A stretch of DNA of 64,000 nucleotides, from assembly GCA_900551325.1 (NCBI GenBank), contig URVM01000012.1:1-64000 (forward strand), given 5' to 3'. This document shows positions 1 through 8,667 of this stretch, piece by piece. How positions within the stretch are numbered: the stretch's first letter is position 1; every line of letters begins with the position of its first letter. The notes beneath the pieces are model-generated. The model made no database searches. It was not told the origin of the DNA and worked only from the letters and a program-made list of their open reading frames with translations. This DNA comes from an uncultured Eubacteriales bacterium (GTDB taxonomy: Bacteria > Bacillota > Clostridia > Lachnospirales > Cellulosilyticaceae). Both the position numbers and the translations under genes were made by a program.

Positions 1-116
1 CATTTTTATTGTATTTTTTACTGGAAAGATTTAGTGTTAAGTTTACGCTTATGATTTTAATATTATTAGTTATACAGTTTGTACTGAAAAGATAGGTGAA
101 GGGTTAAATAGATAGA

Positions 117-145
117 TTGACGAATATCAATATGAAAGATATACT
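117..145 (+). promoter_or_regulatory. Promoter of the ars operon with candidate ArsR operator
   Basis: TTGACG (117-122) and TATACT (140-145) are separated by 17 bases, a good housekeeping promoter shape, about 37 bases before arsR. An imperfect inverted repeat, ATATC (124-128) and GATAT (138-142), lies inside the spacer and overlaps the -10 box. That is a plausible place for ArsR to block RNA polymerase. The promoter boxes are seen directly; the operator role is inferred. Confidence 0.6.
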
Positions 146-181
146 ATAGGTTAGTAATAAAACGTTCAAAGAGGTGATAAT

Positions 182-508
182 ATGGGCTATAAAGAAGATG
201 TAAAACTGATTAAAGCTTTAGCAGATGAAAATAGATTAGCCATACTAGAATTGTTACAAGATGGACAAAAGTGTGCGTGTGTTCTTTTGGAAGAGCTAAA
301 AATCACCCAACCAACCCTTTCTCATCACATGAAGATTTTATGTGAGAGTGGGATTGTAGAGAGTTATAAAGATGGGAAGTGGATGCATTATTCCTTATCT
401 GTTGAAGGGAGTAAAAAGTTACAAGAAGTCATTTGTCACTATACACTCATTGAGCAGGATGTAGCTAGTTATAAAAAGTGTGACACATGTAATAATCCAG
501 TTCAATAA
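182..508 (+). CDS. arsR: ArsR-family metalloid-sensing repressor
   Basis: A winged-helix repressor of 108 residues, the usual size for the ArsR/SmtB family. The DNA-recognition helix is in the segment ITQPTLSHHMKIL (about residues 41-53). Two cysteines, C31 and C33 (KCACVLL), sit in the helix that carries the As(III)/Sb(III) site of classical ArsR proteins, so the likely inducer is arsenite or antimonite. Further cysteines occur near the C-terminus (KKCDTCNN). The start follows AGAGGTG at a good distance. It heads an operon with an ArsP-like permease, a small thioredoxin and an arsenate reductase, which supports arsenic sensing. The operator is probably the inverted repeat overlapping its own promoter. 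Confidence 0.92.
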   Translation: MGYKEDVKLIKALADENRLAILELLQDGQKCACVLLEELKITQPTLSHHMKILCESGIVESYKDGKWMHYSLSVEGSKKLQEVICHYTLIEQDVASYKKCDTCNNPVQ

Positions 509-530
509 AGGCAATCCACGGATTGTCTTT
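507..530 (+). terminator. Intercistronic hairpin after arsR (attenuator-like)
   Basis: A near-perfect stem (AAAGGCAATC pairing with GATTGTCTTT, one G-T pair) begins at the arsR stop codon and is followed by only a short U run. It may stop part of the transcripts, lowering expression of the permease relative to the repressor, or it may stabilise the arsR mRNA end. It is not a strong full terminator. Confidence 0.45.
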
Positions 531-589
531 ATCATAGGGTTATAGATAGATACATATAAATGTATAGATATTATTAGGGGGTTTTAAGC

Positions 590-1603
590 ATGAGTGTTTT
601 TAGCAAAATAGGTAGCTTCATTCAAAATCAAGTTTTAGGGATGAAATGGTTAAACGAAGGGATAGGCGGGTTATTAGCTTTATGTGGCCTAGATATTACA
701 AGTAGATTGGGAGGGAGTATTCAGTTTTTCTTATATGACGTCATTAAAATTACTATCTTACTTTGCTTTCTAATCTTTACTATTTCTTATATTCAAAGTT
801 ACTTTCCACCTGAACGTAGCAAGAAAATTATGGGAAGATTTCATGGGATTTGGGCAAATATAATGGGGGCCTTACTTGGAACAGTGACACCATTTTGTTC
901 TTGTTCATCTATTCCTTTATTTATAGGCTTTACCAGTGCAGGTTTGCCACTAGGGGTAACTTTTTCTTTCTTAATCTCTTCACCTATGGTGGATCTTGGT
1001 TCATTGGTACTTCTTATGAGTATATTTGGATGGAAGGTGGCCATTGTCTATGTAGTAGTTGGATTAGTAGTAGCTGTAGTTGGTGGAACGATTATTGAAA
1101 AGTTACATTTAGAAAATGAAGTGGAAGAATTTATTCGTCAGGCATCAGCTGTAGATATAGAGGTAGATACACTGACCTATAAGGAAAGACTAAACTATGC
1201 AAAAGAACAAGTGGCCTCTACTTTTAAAAAGGTATTTCCATACATCTTAGTAGGTGTAGGTATTGGTGCTGTCATTCATAACTGGATTCCGGGAGGATGG
1301 ATAGAAGGTGTACTTGGTTCAAACAATCCATTTGGTGTGGTATTAGCGACTTTATTAGGCATCCCTATGTACGCAGATATTTTTGGGACCATTCCTGTTG
1401 CCGAGGCTTTACTAGGAAAAGGTGCCCAACTAGGGACTGTACTTGCTTTTATGATGGCTGTTACTACTTTATCTTTGCCATCCATCATTATGCTTAGAAA
1501 GGCAGTTAAACCTAAATTACTTGGGACCTTCGTTGGGATTTGTACAGTTGGCATTATTATTGTAGGGTATTTATTTAATATCTTTCAGTACTTATTTATA
1601 TAA
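590..1603 (+). CDS. ArsP-like permease (COG0701/DUF318 family)
   Basis: A 337-residue integral membrane protein with about eight to ten hydrophobic segments. The hallmark TPFCSCSSIP (residues 100-109) of the ArsP/COG0701 permeases is present, as is the conserved C-terminal half with GIPMYADIFG and TLSLPS. Members with known function export organoarsenicals such as methylarsenite and roxarsone through a cysteine relay; others are uncharacterised. The place between arsR and a thioredoxin plus arsC makes metalloid export the likely role. The substrate (inorganic or organic arsenical) cannot be told from sequence alone. A good AGGGGG ribosome site precedes the ATG. No ArsB or Acr3 pump is seen in the window, so this may be the operon's only efflux protein. 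Confidence 0.85.
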   Translation: MSVFSKIGSFIQNQVLGMKWLNEGIGGLLALCGLDITSRLGGSIQFFLYDVIKITILLCFLIFTISYIQSYFPPERSKKIMGRFHGIWANIMGALLGTVTPFCSCSSIPLFIGFTSAGLPLGVTFSFLISSPMVDLGSLVLLMSIFGWKVAIVYVVVGLVVAVVGGTIIEKLHLENEVEEFIRQASAVDIEVDTLTYKERLNYAKEQVASTFKKVFPYILVGVGIGAVIHNWIPGGWIEGVLGSNNPFGVVLATLLGIPMYADIFGTIPVAEALLGKGAQLGTVLAFMMAVTTLSLPSIIMLRKAVKPKLLGTFVGICTVGIIIVGYLFNIFQYLFI

Positions 1604-1642
1604 GTTGTAAAAGGAATCAAATATTTTGAGGAGGAATTTAAG

Positions 1643-1987
1643 ATGAGTTTATTTGGTAGAAAAAAAGAGGAAAAGAAAAGTTGTTGTGGGGGAGCTTGTA
1701 ATGTAAACCCTATAGAAGTAGGTGAAGGAAGAAGTGCTAGTGGTTCAAGTATTAAGATTCTAGGTGGAGGCTGTGCAAAATGTAACCAGCTTGAAGCAAA
1801 TACAAAAGAAGCATTAGAAATGCTAGGAATGGATACTACTATGGAGCATATTACAGATTTTGCCCAGATTGCAACCTATGGTGTCATGAGTACACCTGCT
1901 CTTGTAGTAGATGGTAAAGTAGTATCCTACGGAAAAGTACTTAAGAGTGATGAAATTGTTAAAATCCTTGAAAGAGTTCGAGGATAG
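1643..1987 (+). CDS. Small thioredoxin-like redox protein (CxxC)
   Basis: A 114-residue protein of the thioredoxin_3 / redox-active disulfide type. The core fold starts at about residue 36 (IKILGGGCAKC), giving the redox pair C44-x-x-C47; MSTPALVVDG supplies the usual cis-proline loop. A short N-terminal extension is basic and carries three more cysteines (C14, C15, C19, in SCCGGAC), which could bind metal or metalloid. It is cytoplasmic (no signal peptide) and lies 39 bases after the permease and shortly before arsC, so it is a natural electron donor for the arsenate reductase. That partnership is inferred from position. Proteins of this type are often found next to COG0701 permeases. Confidence 0.85.
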   Translation: MSLFGRKKEEKKSCCGGACNVNPIEVGEGRSASGSSIKILGGGCAKCNQLEANTKEALEMLGMDTTMEHITDFAQIATYGVMSTPALVVDGKVVSYGKVLKSDEIVKILERVRG

Positions 1988-2028
1988 CAACACCAGAGTA
2001 TACTTTGATAAAAGGAGCGTATAAACCA

Positions 2029-2439
2029 ATGAATAAAGTAAAAGTTGCATTTATATGTGTGCATAATTCTTGTAGATCTCAAATGGCAGAAGCACTAGGC
2101 AAGCATTTAGCTGGGGATGTATTTGAAAGCTACTCAGCAGGGACTGAGCTTAGACCACAGATTAATCAAGATGCTGTAAGAATTATAAAGGATTTACACG
2201 GTATTGATATGAATGAAACACAAAAAAGTAAGCTACTTGGTGATATTCCAGAAGTAGATATAGTAGTGACAATGGGATGTAATGTAGCCTGTCCTTCTCT
2301 ACCATGTAAGCATAGAGAAGACTGGGGACTTGACGACCCATCTGGTAAAGAAGATGAAGCCTTTATTCATACGGCTAAATTAATAGAAGAAAAAATAATT
2401 GACCTTAAAGAACGTATCGTGCAAGGTCAAATCCTTTAA
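2029..2439 (+). CDS. arsC: Arsenate reductase, thioredoxin-coupled (LMW phosphatase fold)
   Basis: A 136-residue enzyme that reduces arsenate to arsenite, using a low-molecular-weight tyrosine phosphatase fold. The P-loop C10-x5-R16 (CVHNSCRS) is intact. The resolving cysteines lie in MGCNVACPSLPCKHR (C84, C88, C93), before the conserved WGLDDPSG segment. In the Staphylococcus/Bacillus enzymes the redox pair is C82/C89, so the spacing here differs. I chose the ATG at 2029 because AAAGGAG at 2011-2017 lies 11 bases before it; an in-frame TTG at 2005 lies upstream of that ribosome site and is unlikely. It is the last gene of the ars operon and is followed by a terminator. Confidence 0.9.
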   Translation: MNKVKVAFICVHNSCRSQMAEALGKHLAGDVFESYSAGTELRPQINQDAVRIIKDLHGIDMNETQKSKLLGDIPEVDIVVTMGCNVACPSLPCKHREDWGLDDPSGKEDEAFIHTAKLIEEKIIDLKERIVQGQIL

Positions 2440-2445
2440 AGATAG

Positions 2446-2479
2446 AGGTGCCCATTCTAATAGAGGGGCACCTTTTGTT
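2446..2479 (+). terminator. Intrinsic terminator of the ars operon
   Basis: Stem AGGTGCC (2446-2452) with GGCACCT (2467-2473), loop of 14 bases, followed by TTTTGTTT. Confidence 0.85.
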
Positions 2480-2489
2480 TAACATAATG

Positions 2490-2518
2490 TTGAAAAAATA
2501 TTATTTAAATGGTAAAAT
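2490..2518 (+). promoter_or_regulatory. Promoter of the Gfo/Idh gene
   Basis: TTGAAA (2490-2495), a 17-base spacer and TAAAAT (2513-2518). It lies just after the ars terminator and about 40 bases before the next gene, so that gene is probably its own transcription unit. Confidence 0.6.
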
Positions 2519-2557
2519 AATTAGTAAAATTATCTACAATAAAGGATGTGTGTAAGG

Positions 2558-3706
2558 GTGGAAAAAGTTAAATTTGGTGTCATTGGATGTGGACAAAGAA
2601 TAGCAGGTATTGCTTCTTCATTAAATACATATGAAAATGTTCAGCTTAAAGGAGTATGGGACCCTAGTCCTACTAATGGAAAGATTCTACTTACAAAGTG
2701 TTCCGAGGAGGATGGTATCCTTTATCCTTCTTATGAGGCCTTACTAGCAGATGAGGAAATAGAGTGGGTACTGATTGGTTCACCTAATGCTTTTCATTGT
2801 GAGCAAATTGTAGCGTCCTTTAAAGCAGGTAAACATATTTTCTCAGAAAAGCCTATTGCTATAACCATTGATGAGTTAAGCCAGATCAAGAAGGCGCATG
2901 AGGCGTCAGGTAAGTTATTTGCTACTGGCTTTACACTTAGATATGCGACTATTTACCGTGAGGCGAAAAAGATTTTATCTAGTGGACTATTAGGTCAAAT
3001 TGTTTCTGTAAATGGTTCAGAAAACATTATGCCAGATCATGGAACTTATATTATGCGTAACTGGAGAAGACTTAAAGAGCTTTCAGGACCACATATTTTA
3101 GAAAAGTGTGTTCATGATATGGATTTACTAAACTGGCTCATCGATTCTGTACCTACTCATATTAGTGCTTTCGGTGGAAATAGTATGTTCATACCAGAAA
3201 ATAAAGGACTTTATGAAGAACATAAACCTATCTTTGATCAATGGCAATGGACAGGGGATATTGAAAAGTATGAAGAAGGAGATGAAAATCCTTTTATATC
3301 TGAGAAATCCATTGAGGATAATGTAGTCGCTATTATGCACTATGCCAACAAGGTTCAAGTTCAGTTCCAAGCTACAACTTCTAATATGATTCCAGAAAGA
3401 CGCCTTTATTTTTCTTGTACGAAAGGAAATCTCATCATTGAATTATACAGTGGTACATTGATGTATAAGGCACTCGGTGACGAAGACATTACTAAAGTAG
3501 ATTTAGTAGGTGGCGGCCATGGGGATGGGGACTATTATATCGTGAAAGAACTAATGGAATCTATGTGCTATGGTACACCACCTGTTTGTAGTGGTGAAGA
3601 AGGGATTCGTAGTGCTATTGTAGCACTTGGTATCGATAAGGCTCGTATAGAAGGTTGTATTGTAGATTTAACCCAGGTATGGAAAGAATTTGGAGTATCT
3701 TTATAA
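2558..3706 (+). CDS. Gfo/Idh/MocA-family oxidoreductase
   Basis: A predicted NAD(P)-dependent sugar or inositol dehydrogenase, 382 residues. The N-terminal Rossmann fold shows GVIGCGQRIAG within the first 20 residues. The family's active-site lysine motif is in FSEKPIAIT (about residues 101-109). The C-terminal half is the usual mixed sheet domain; ISGPHILEKCVHDMD-like residues around 180-195 include the histidine/aspartate commonly used in catalysis. The natural substrate is unknown. I prefer the GTG start at 2558, 11 bases after AAAGGA; an ATG at 2546 abuts that ribosome site too closely and adds four residues. It stands alone between its own promoter and a terminator. Confidence 0.85.
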   Translation: MEKVKFGVIGCGQRIAGIASSLNTYENVQLKGVWDPSPTNGKILLTKCSEEDGILYPSYEALLADEEIEWVLIGSPNAFHCEQIVASFKAGKHIFSEKPIAITIDELSQIKKAHEASGKLFATGFTLRYATIYREAKKILSSGLLGQIVSVNGSENIMPDHGTYIMRNWRRLKELSGPHILEKCVHDMDLLNWLIDSVPTHISAFGGNSMFIPENKGLYEEHKPIFDQWQWTGDIEKYEEGDENPFISEKSIEDNVVAIMHYANKVQVQFQATTSNMIPERRLYFSCTKGNLIIELYSGTLMYKALGDEDITKVDLVGGGHGDGDYYIVKELMESMCYGTPPVCSGEEGIRSAIVALGIDKARIEGCIVDLTQVWKEFGVSL

Positions 3707-3712
3707 AATGTG

Positions 3713-3751
3713 AAAATGCCCTTAACCTTTAAAGGTTGAGGGTATTTTTTT
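3713..3751 (+). terminator. Strong intrinsic terminator after the Gfo/Idh gene
   Basis: A 15-bp stem (3713-3727 with 3734-3748) containing AACC/GGTT and CCCT/AGGG, then a U run. The stem-loop resembles those at 5251, 12042 and 28561. Confidence 0.88.
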
Positions 3752-3923
3752 GTCAATCCATACTATAGAGAATTGAAAAATAAGTAAAGTTATATTATAA
3801 TAAAAATTATAGAATAATAATTATCTGTTCATAAAAATACTCTAAAGTATAGAGAAGTTTTATTACCACTATCCATAAGTGAATGACTACTAGTATTTAA
3901 TATATAGGAGGTAAATGTAAGAG

Positions 3924-5180
3924 ATGGAAAAGTTGTTATTAGAATCGGAGAAATGTTATTTATGTAAAAAACCTAAATGTAAAAGTTATTGCCCAATATC
4001 AACGCCTATTCCAGAAGTGATTCAACTATTTAAAGAAAACAAACTTGAAGAAGCAGGAAAAATATTATTTGAGAATAATCCACTATCTGTTATATGTGCA
4101 ATTGTATGTCCACATGAAACTCAGTGTGTAGGAAACTGTATAAGAGGCATTAAAGGTGAGCCTGTAGAGTTTTGTAGTATAGAGGAATATATCTCAAACT
4201 ATTACTTAGATCATGTAGAATTTGAGCGCCCAACAGAGGTGAGAGAAAGAGTTGCCATTATAGGTGGAGGGCCAGCAGGTATTACACTTGCATTTATACT
4301 TGGGGCTAAGGGATATAAGGTAACTATTTTTGAAGCACATGAAAAAATAGGTGGCGTGCTTAGATACGGTATTCCTGAATATAGATTGTCTAATAGTTTA
4401 ATAGATAAATATGAAAAGAAACTGAAAGAATTAGGTGTTAAAATACGACCAAATATTTTAGTAGGACCTGTTGTTACATTAGAAAAGCTTTTTAATGATG
4501 GTTATGAAGCTATCTTCATTGGTACAGGTGTATGGAATCCTAGAACTTTAGATATTAAAGGAGAGACACTAGGACATGTTCACTATGCCATTGACTACTT
4601 AAAAGCACCACATGTATACGAGCTTGGTCGTAAGGTATGTGTAATAGGTGCAGGTGATGTTGCCATGGATGCAGCAAGAACAGCAAAGAGAAATGGTGCA
4701 GAGGAAGTTTATATTATTTACAGAAGTGTACCTGAAACAATGACTTGTACAAAAGCTGAAAGAGATGGGGCCATTCTAGATGGTGTACAATTTGAGTATC
4801 TCAAACAACCTGTGGAACTAACAGAAGAAGGTATCATTTATGTAGATACAAAGAGTGAGATAGATGAAAATGGAGTAGAGACCTTAACTTATCTTGAAGA
4901 AACGAAGAAGTTATATGAATGTGATTCCATCATAGTAGCTGTAAGTCAATCTCCTAAAAATAATATTGTTAGAAATACTACAGGACTAGAAACAAATAAA
5001 ATAGGCTTAATAAAAGCAGATGAAACTGGACACACAACAAGAGAAGGTGTATTTGCATCTGGTGATGTTGTTCTTGGAGCAAGAACTGTTGTAGAAGCTG
5101 TAGCACATTCAAAAGTTGTAGCTCAAAGTATTGAAGATTATATTAATAGTAAAAGAAATGGCTCCCAAGCTGATAGATAA
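3924..5180 (+). CDS. GltD-like NAD(P)H-dependent flavoprotein with N-terminal Fe-S motifs
   Basis: A 418-residue protein of the glutamate synthase small-subunit family. The N-terminal domain carries cysteine sets for iron-sulfur clusters: C11, C14, C19, C23 and a second group in residues 58-72 (CAIVCPHETQC, VGNC). An FAD-binding Rossmann motif IIGGGPAG (112-119) and a second nucleotide motif IGAGDVAMD (241-249) follow. GDVVLGARTVVEA near the C-terminus is the usual FAD-contacting end. Such proteins pass electrons from NAD(P)H to a partner, but no glutamate synthase large subunit or other partner is nearby, so the acceptor is unknown. It is the GltD half-size form rather than full GltBD. The start follows TAGGAGG by about 12 bases. 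Confidence 0.85.
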   Translation: MEKLLLESEKCYLCKKPKCKSYCPISTPIPEVIQLFKENKLEEAGKILFENNPLSVICAIVCPHETQCVGNCIRGIKGEPVEFCSIEEYISNYYLDHVEFERPTEVRERVAIIGGGPAGITLAFILGAKGYKVTIFEAHEKIGGVLRYGIPEYRLSNSLIDKYEKKLKELGVKIRPNILVGPVVTLEKLFNDGYEAIFIGTGVWNPRTLDIKGETLGHVHYAIDYLKAPHVYELGRKVCVIGAGDVAMDAARTAKRNGAEEVYIIYRSVPETMTCTKAERDGAILDGVQFEYLKQPVELTEEGIIYVDTKSEIDENGVETLTYLEETKKLYECDSIIVAVSQSPKNNIVRNTTGLETNKIGLIKADETGHTTREGVFASGDVVLGARTVVEAVAHSKVVAQSIEDYINSKRNGSQADR

Positions 5181-5250
5181 GTAAAATAGATAGTCATTAT
5201 AAATTTAATATAGATATGGAAAGACTTTAATATATCTTTGAAATAAAAGT

Positions 5251-5284
5251 ACCCTCAACTTTTAATAGTTGAGGGTATTTTTAT
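5251..5284. terminator. Bidirectional terminator between convergent genes
   Basis: ACCCTCAACT (5251-5260) pairs perfectly with AGTTGAGGGT (5267-5276), with T-rich sequence on the right and A-rich on the left, so it can serve the GltD-like gene and the regulator on the opposite strand. It belongs to the recurring CCCTCAACTTTT hairpin family. Confidence 0.85.
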
Positions 5285-5310
5285 TGTTTGTTTAAATGAT
5301 TTGTAGCCGA

Positions 5311-6711
5311 TTAGGATATTTTATTATTAAAACTTAAACTTCTACTCCGGTATTGAGCTGGGCTTAAAGAAACTACTTTTTTGAAAACTTTGGAGAAGTA
5401 GAAGTAATCATTAAAACCTGCTTGTTCACATACTTCATCTACACTAAGAGTAGATGTGTCTAATAATTCTTTTGCATAGTTAACACGGAGATTAGTTAAA
5501 TATTTAATATAAGTAGTTTGAGTTTCTTTTTTAAAGAGTTGACTAATATAACTTGCATTCATATGTAACTGTTCAGACAGTGTTTGCAAAGATAAAGGCT
5601 CGGTAAAATGGTCATTAATATATTTTAAAATAACTAAAAAGTTCGTATTCGTAGAATAATCATTTTGAAGTGGGGGTTCCTTAGACTCATCAAGTATTGT
5701 GGAAATAAAGGTAAGCATATGACTAAAACAACTAAATTCATCTGTTAATTGGTCAAAGTTATAGTAGTCAACTATTTTGGTCTTAGAATCTAGTAAGTCA
5801 CTAGACAATATAAGTTGAAATAGATGTAGTGCAAAAAGAATATTAAGTTCTTTGTTTAAACTAAGTGTATGAATCTGGTTAAGCAAAGTATTTAGTTTAG
5901 CTGTCTGATGTTTGCTTAGATAGTAGGCAACTTCCCCAATTAATTCAACAGGGTGTGAGGAAGGTAGAGTACTATATAAAGTTGTTTGTCCTTCCATAAA
6001 GTATTGATAAGCTTTTAAATCACATTCTTTAATGGTTTTATGAAGCTTATCTACAGTAATAGGAGAAGCACAAATGCCAATACCCCCTAAGGAACCTAGA
6101 TGCAAGGTTAAAGATTCCTGTAAGTCATAAGGATTAGGAGATAAATAGGCATATTTTTTCTTGCCAAATTGAAAAGTTAAATAAGGTTGAGGAATATTTT
6201 CTAGAGCTGGCAAGTTAATAGAAGTAGCTACGTAAAACTGGTTTTGAGAAAAACCTTGGTCTTCTAAATATTTTTTTAGTTCAACCTCATTATTTTCTTC
6301 AATAAAATGTATGATATTAGATTGTATAGATGATGCTTTTATTAAATGAGTAGTGGCTTTTTGTAGACAATAAATAAGTTCATTGGTATCAATAGGTTTT
6401 AAAACATATTCAATGACACCATAACGCATGGCAGTTTGGGCGTAAGAAAAATGAGCAAAACCACTTATAATAATCATCTGAATATGTGGATATTTAGTAT
6501 GAATAATCTTGGCTAGTTCAAGTCCTGAAAAGCCTGGCATCTGAATATCTGTAATAATAATATCAATAGGTTCTTTTTCAAGGAAATTTAAAGCATCTTG
6601 TGCACCATTAAATGAAGCTGCAATGGAAAGAGATAGAGATTCCCAAGGGATAGATAAAGTTAAGGATTTAAGCACATAGTTTTCATCATCTATAAGTAAT
6701 ACACGATACAT
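5311..6711 (-). CDS. YesN-type response regulator (receiver plus AraC HTH)
   Basis: A 466-residue response regulator. The receiver domain (residues 1-120) has the acidic pair at D8/D9, the phospho-acceptor D55 (IIITDIQMPG) and the conserved lysine in EYVLKPID. A middle region of unknown fold (about 130-350) separates it from a C-terminal double helix-turn-helix of the AraC type (about 365-460, with ASYISQLFKKET and FYFSKVFKKVV). It is 2 bases after the histidine kinase gene and so is co-transcribed with it. The divergently transcribed ABC transporter at 8668 is the natural target. The sugar signal is unknown. Confidence 0.9.
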   Translation of the reverse strand: MYRVLLIDDENYVLKSLTLSIPWESLSLSIAASFNGAQDALNFLEKEPIDIIITDIQMPGFSGLELAKIIHTKYPHIQMIIISGFAHFSYAQTAMRYGVIEYVLKPIDTNELIYCLQKATTHLIKASSIQSNIIHFIEENNEVELKKYLEDQGFSQNQFYVATSINLPALENIPQPYLTFQFGKKKYAYLSPNPYDLQESLTLHLGSLGGIGICASPITVDKLHKTIKECDLKAYQYFMEGQTTLYSTLPSSHPVELIGEVAYYLSKHQTAKLNTLLNQIHTLSLNKELNILFALHLFQLILSSDLLDSKTKIVDYYNFDQLTDEFSCFSHMLTFISTILDESKEPPLQNDYSTNTNFLVILKYINDHFTEPLSLQTLSEQLHMNASYISQLFKKETQTTYIKYLTNLRVNYAKELLDTSTLSVDEVCEQAGFNDYFYFSKVFKKVVSLSPAQYRSRSLSFNNKIS

Positions 6712-6713
6712 GA

Positions 6714-8471
6714 TTATTCTCCTTTTTGAATAGGTAAAGTAAATGTTATAGTTGTACCTTCATTTGCTTGGCTGTTAATATGAAGACCATAATGTGCCCC
6801 GTAATAAAGTTGGATACGGCGATGTACATTAATGATACCAATATGATTACCGTTAAGAGAAGAGCAAGTTGTTAATTGGCTTTGCAAATTAGAAAGTTTG
6901 TCATGAGAAATGCCCACACCATTATCTTGAATGGTAATCATTAAGTTATCTTCAATGATTTTTGAACCAATATAAAGAATACCTGGTCTAGTAGAGGGTT
7001 CTAACCCGTGAATAATAGCATTTTCAATAATAGGTTGAAGGAGCATTTTTATAATAAGTAATGATTCGGTAGAAGGGTGAATACTATAAAAAACTTGAAA
7101 ACGCCCTTCAAATCGTAGTACTTGAATATCTATGTACGCTTTAGCAATAGTAAGTTCATCCTGTAGAGGCACAAGATCAGAGCCTTTTATACTGTAGCGG
7201 AAAATTTTCCCCATGGAAGTACAAATGCTACTAATTTTAGGCACATGATGTTCAAGTGCAATACCCTTTAACATTTCCAGCGTGTTATATAGAAAATGAG
7301 GATTAATTTGACTTCTTAAATGAGAAATTTCTGTAGTTTGTTTTTGGAGTTCCATCTCATATAAATCTGTAGTTTGCTTCAAAATACGCTCATTGAGAAG
7401 ATTAACTACATTTAGCATTTCGTTAAAGGTAATACTTAATCCATAAATTTCTTTGCATCCATTTAAATGGATAGAAGACTTTAATTTACGCTCATCCCCT
7501 TGGCTAATGTGGTGCATAAATTGATACATACGATGTAGTGGAAAGACAAGATTATTTAATATAAGTATACCAATACATAAAATAAGTATGGTAGCAATTC
7601 CCCAGACAATATAGATAGGAATCTTGTAATACCGAAGAACTTGATAAAAATAATCTTTACTTGTAGCACTAATAGCATAGTATTTGGTATTTGGATTATA
7701 AGAAGCAAATATAAAGTAGTCTTTATTATCTAATTCAAAGAACAGCTCTTTATTTGGGAAAGTATGCTCTACATAAGTTTTTAGTTGTGAAACAAGTGCT
7801 TGCGTATCTGTAAAAGTATTATCAAAGCTATAAGTATGAAATTGTTCATCTACAAGTAAAAAGTGACTTGAATAGTCCTTAGGAGAATTTATAGCCATTG
7901 AAGCTTTAGATAAATCAACAGATAAAATGATATTACCAATGGGTTGGTTAAAATACTCCCTGTTGGAAAGACCATAGATTTTTTTTCCAAATACGGCATA
8001 GAGTTTGTTGGAAGTCGGTACCTCAGAAATATGAAAGCCTAAACTCGTTAACTTAGAAACAGTAATATTTTTAGAAAATTCCTCTAGCTTAGTTTTGGAA
8101 AAAAGTAGAGACCATTTTAGATTTGGATCGATTAAGCCAACATCACTAATTTCTTCATAAACACTTAATAAGGGTTTATAGCAAGGATCTAAAGTTAACT
8201 CACTTGTAGCTGAAGGGGATAAGAAATAGCTTTCAAGTTCAGAGTCAGATTGAAGTAATCTGGATATTGAGTCAACACGAGAAAAAAGCTCATCAACCTT
8301 TAAATTCAGTTCTTGTGCAGTGCGATTGAGATGCCCCTTAACATTTTCCAAAAGTAAATTATGAATAACATGATTGATAGTAATCCCTAACATAATACAT
8401 GAAGAAAGTAAAATGATAAGTAAAAAAAGAACTTGTGTATGAATGCTTAATTTATTAAAAAAAGATTTCAT
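6714..8471 (-). CDS. YesM-type sensor histidine kinase
   Basis: A 585-residue membrane sensor. There is an N-terminal membrane segment (about 12-35), an extracellular sensing region of about 240 residues, a second membrane segment (about 283-308) and a HAMP linker. The kinase core is of the His_kinase/YesM class, with the phosphorylated H392 in INPHFLYNTLEML, the N-box region ENAIIHGL and the G-box IQDNGVGI. It precedes its response regulator on the same strand with a 2-base gap. Kinases of this class usually watch for extracellular sugars or their binding proteins and control adjacent importers, here the one at 8668-11985. Confidence 0.9.
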   Translation of the reverse strand: MKSFFNKLSIHTQVLFLLIILLSSCIMLGITINHVIHNLLLENVKGHLNRTAQELNLKVDELFSRVDSISRLLQSDSELESYFLSPSATSELTLDPCYKPLLSVYEEISDVGLIDPNLKWSLLFSKTKLEEFSKNITVSKLTSLGFHISEVPTSNKLYAVFGKKIYGLSNREYFNQPIGNIILSVDLSKASMAINSPKDYSSHFLLVDEQFHTYSFDNTFTDTQALVSQLKTYVEHTFPNKELFFELDNKDYFIFASYNPNTKYYAISATSKDYFYQVLRYYKIPIYIVWGIATILILCIGILILNNLVFPLHRMYQFMHHISQGDERKLKSSIHLNGCKEIYGLSITFNEMLNVVNLLNERILKQTTDLYEMELQKQTTEISHLRSQINPHFLYNTLEMLKGIALEHHVPKISSICTSMGKIFRYSIKGSDLVPLQDELTIAKAYIDIQVLRFEGRFQVFYSIHPSTESLLIIKMLLQPIIENAIIHGLEPSTRPGILYIGSKIIEDNLMITIQDNGVGISHDKLSNLQSQLTTCSSLNGNHIGIINVHRRIQLYYGAHYGLHINSQANEGTTITFTLPIQKGE

Positions 8472-8667
8472 TTTACCCTCCTATATAGATAGCTTTTTTA
8501 AAATTATAGCCTACTGTTATAAAAATGTACATCAATTTAAACATAAAATTATAAATAAATTACAAATATATATAAAAAAATAACATATTAATAAAATTTT
8601 AAAATGATAAAATGAGTGTATAAAATAAATATGTACAAAAATGTTACAACACATAGGGGGAATAACA

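Noticed and set aside
2005..2028. TTG start for arsC
   Set aside because: The ribosome site AAAGGAG is downstream of this TTG; ATG at 2029 gives the usual N-terminus with C10 in the P-loop.
8641..8667. Upstream ATG as the start of the binding-protein gene
   Set aside because: AGGGGG lies after it and before the ATG at 8668, and the later start gives a normal lipoprotein signal peptide.
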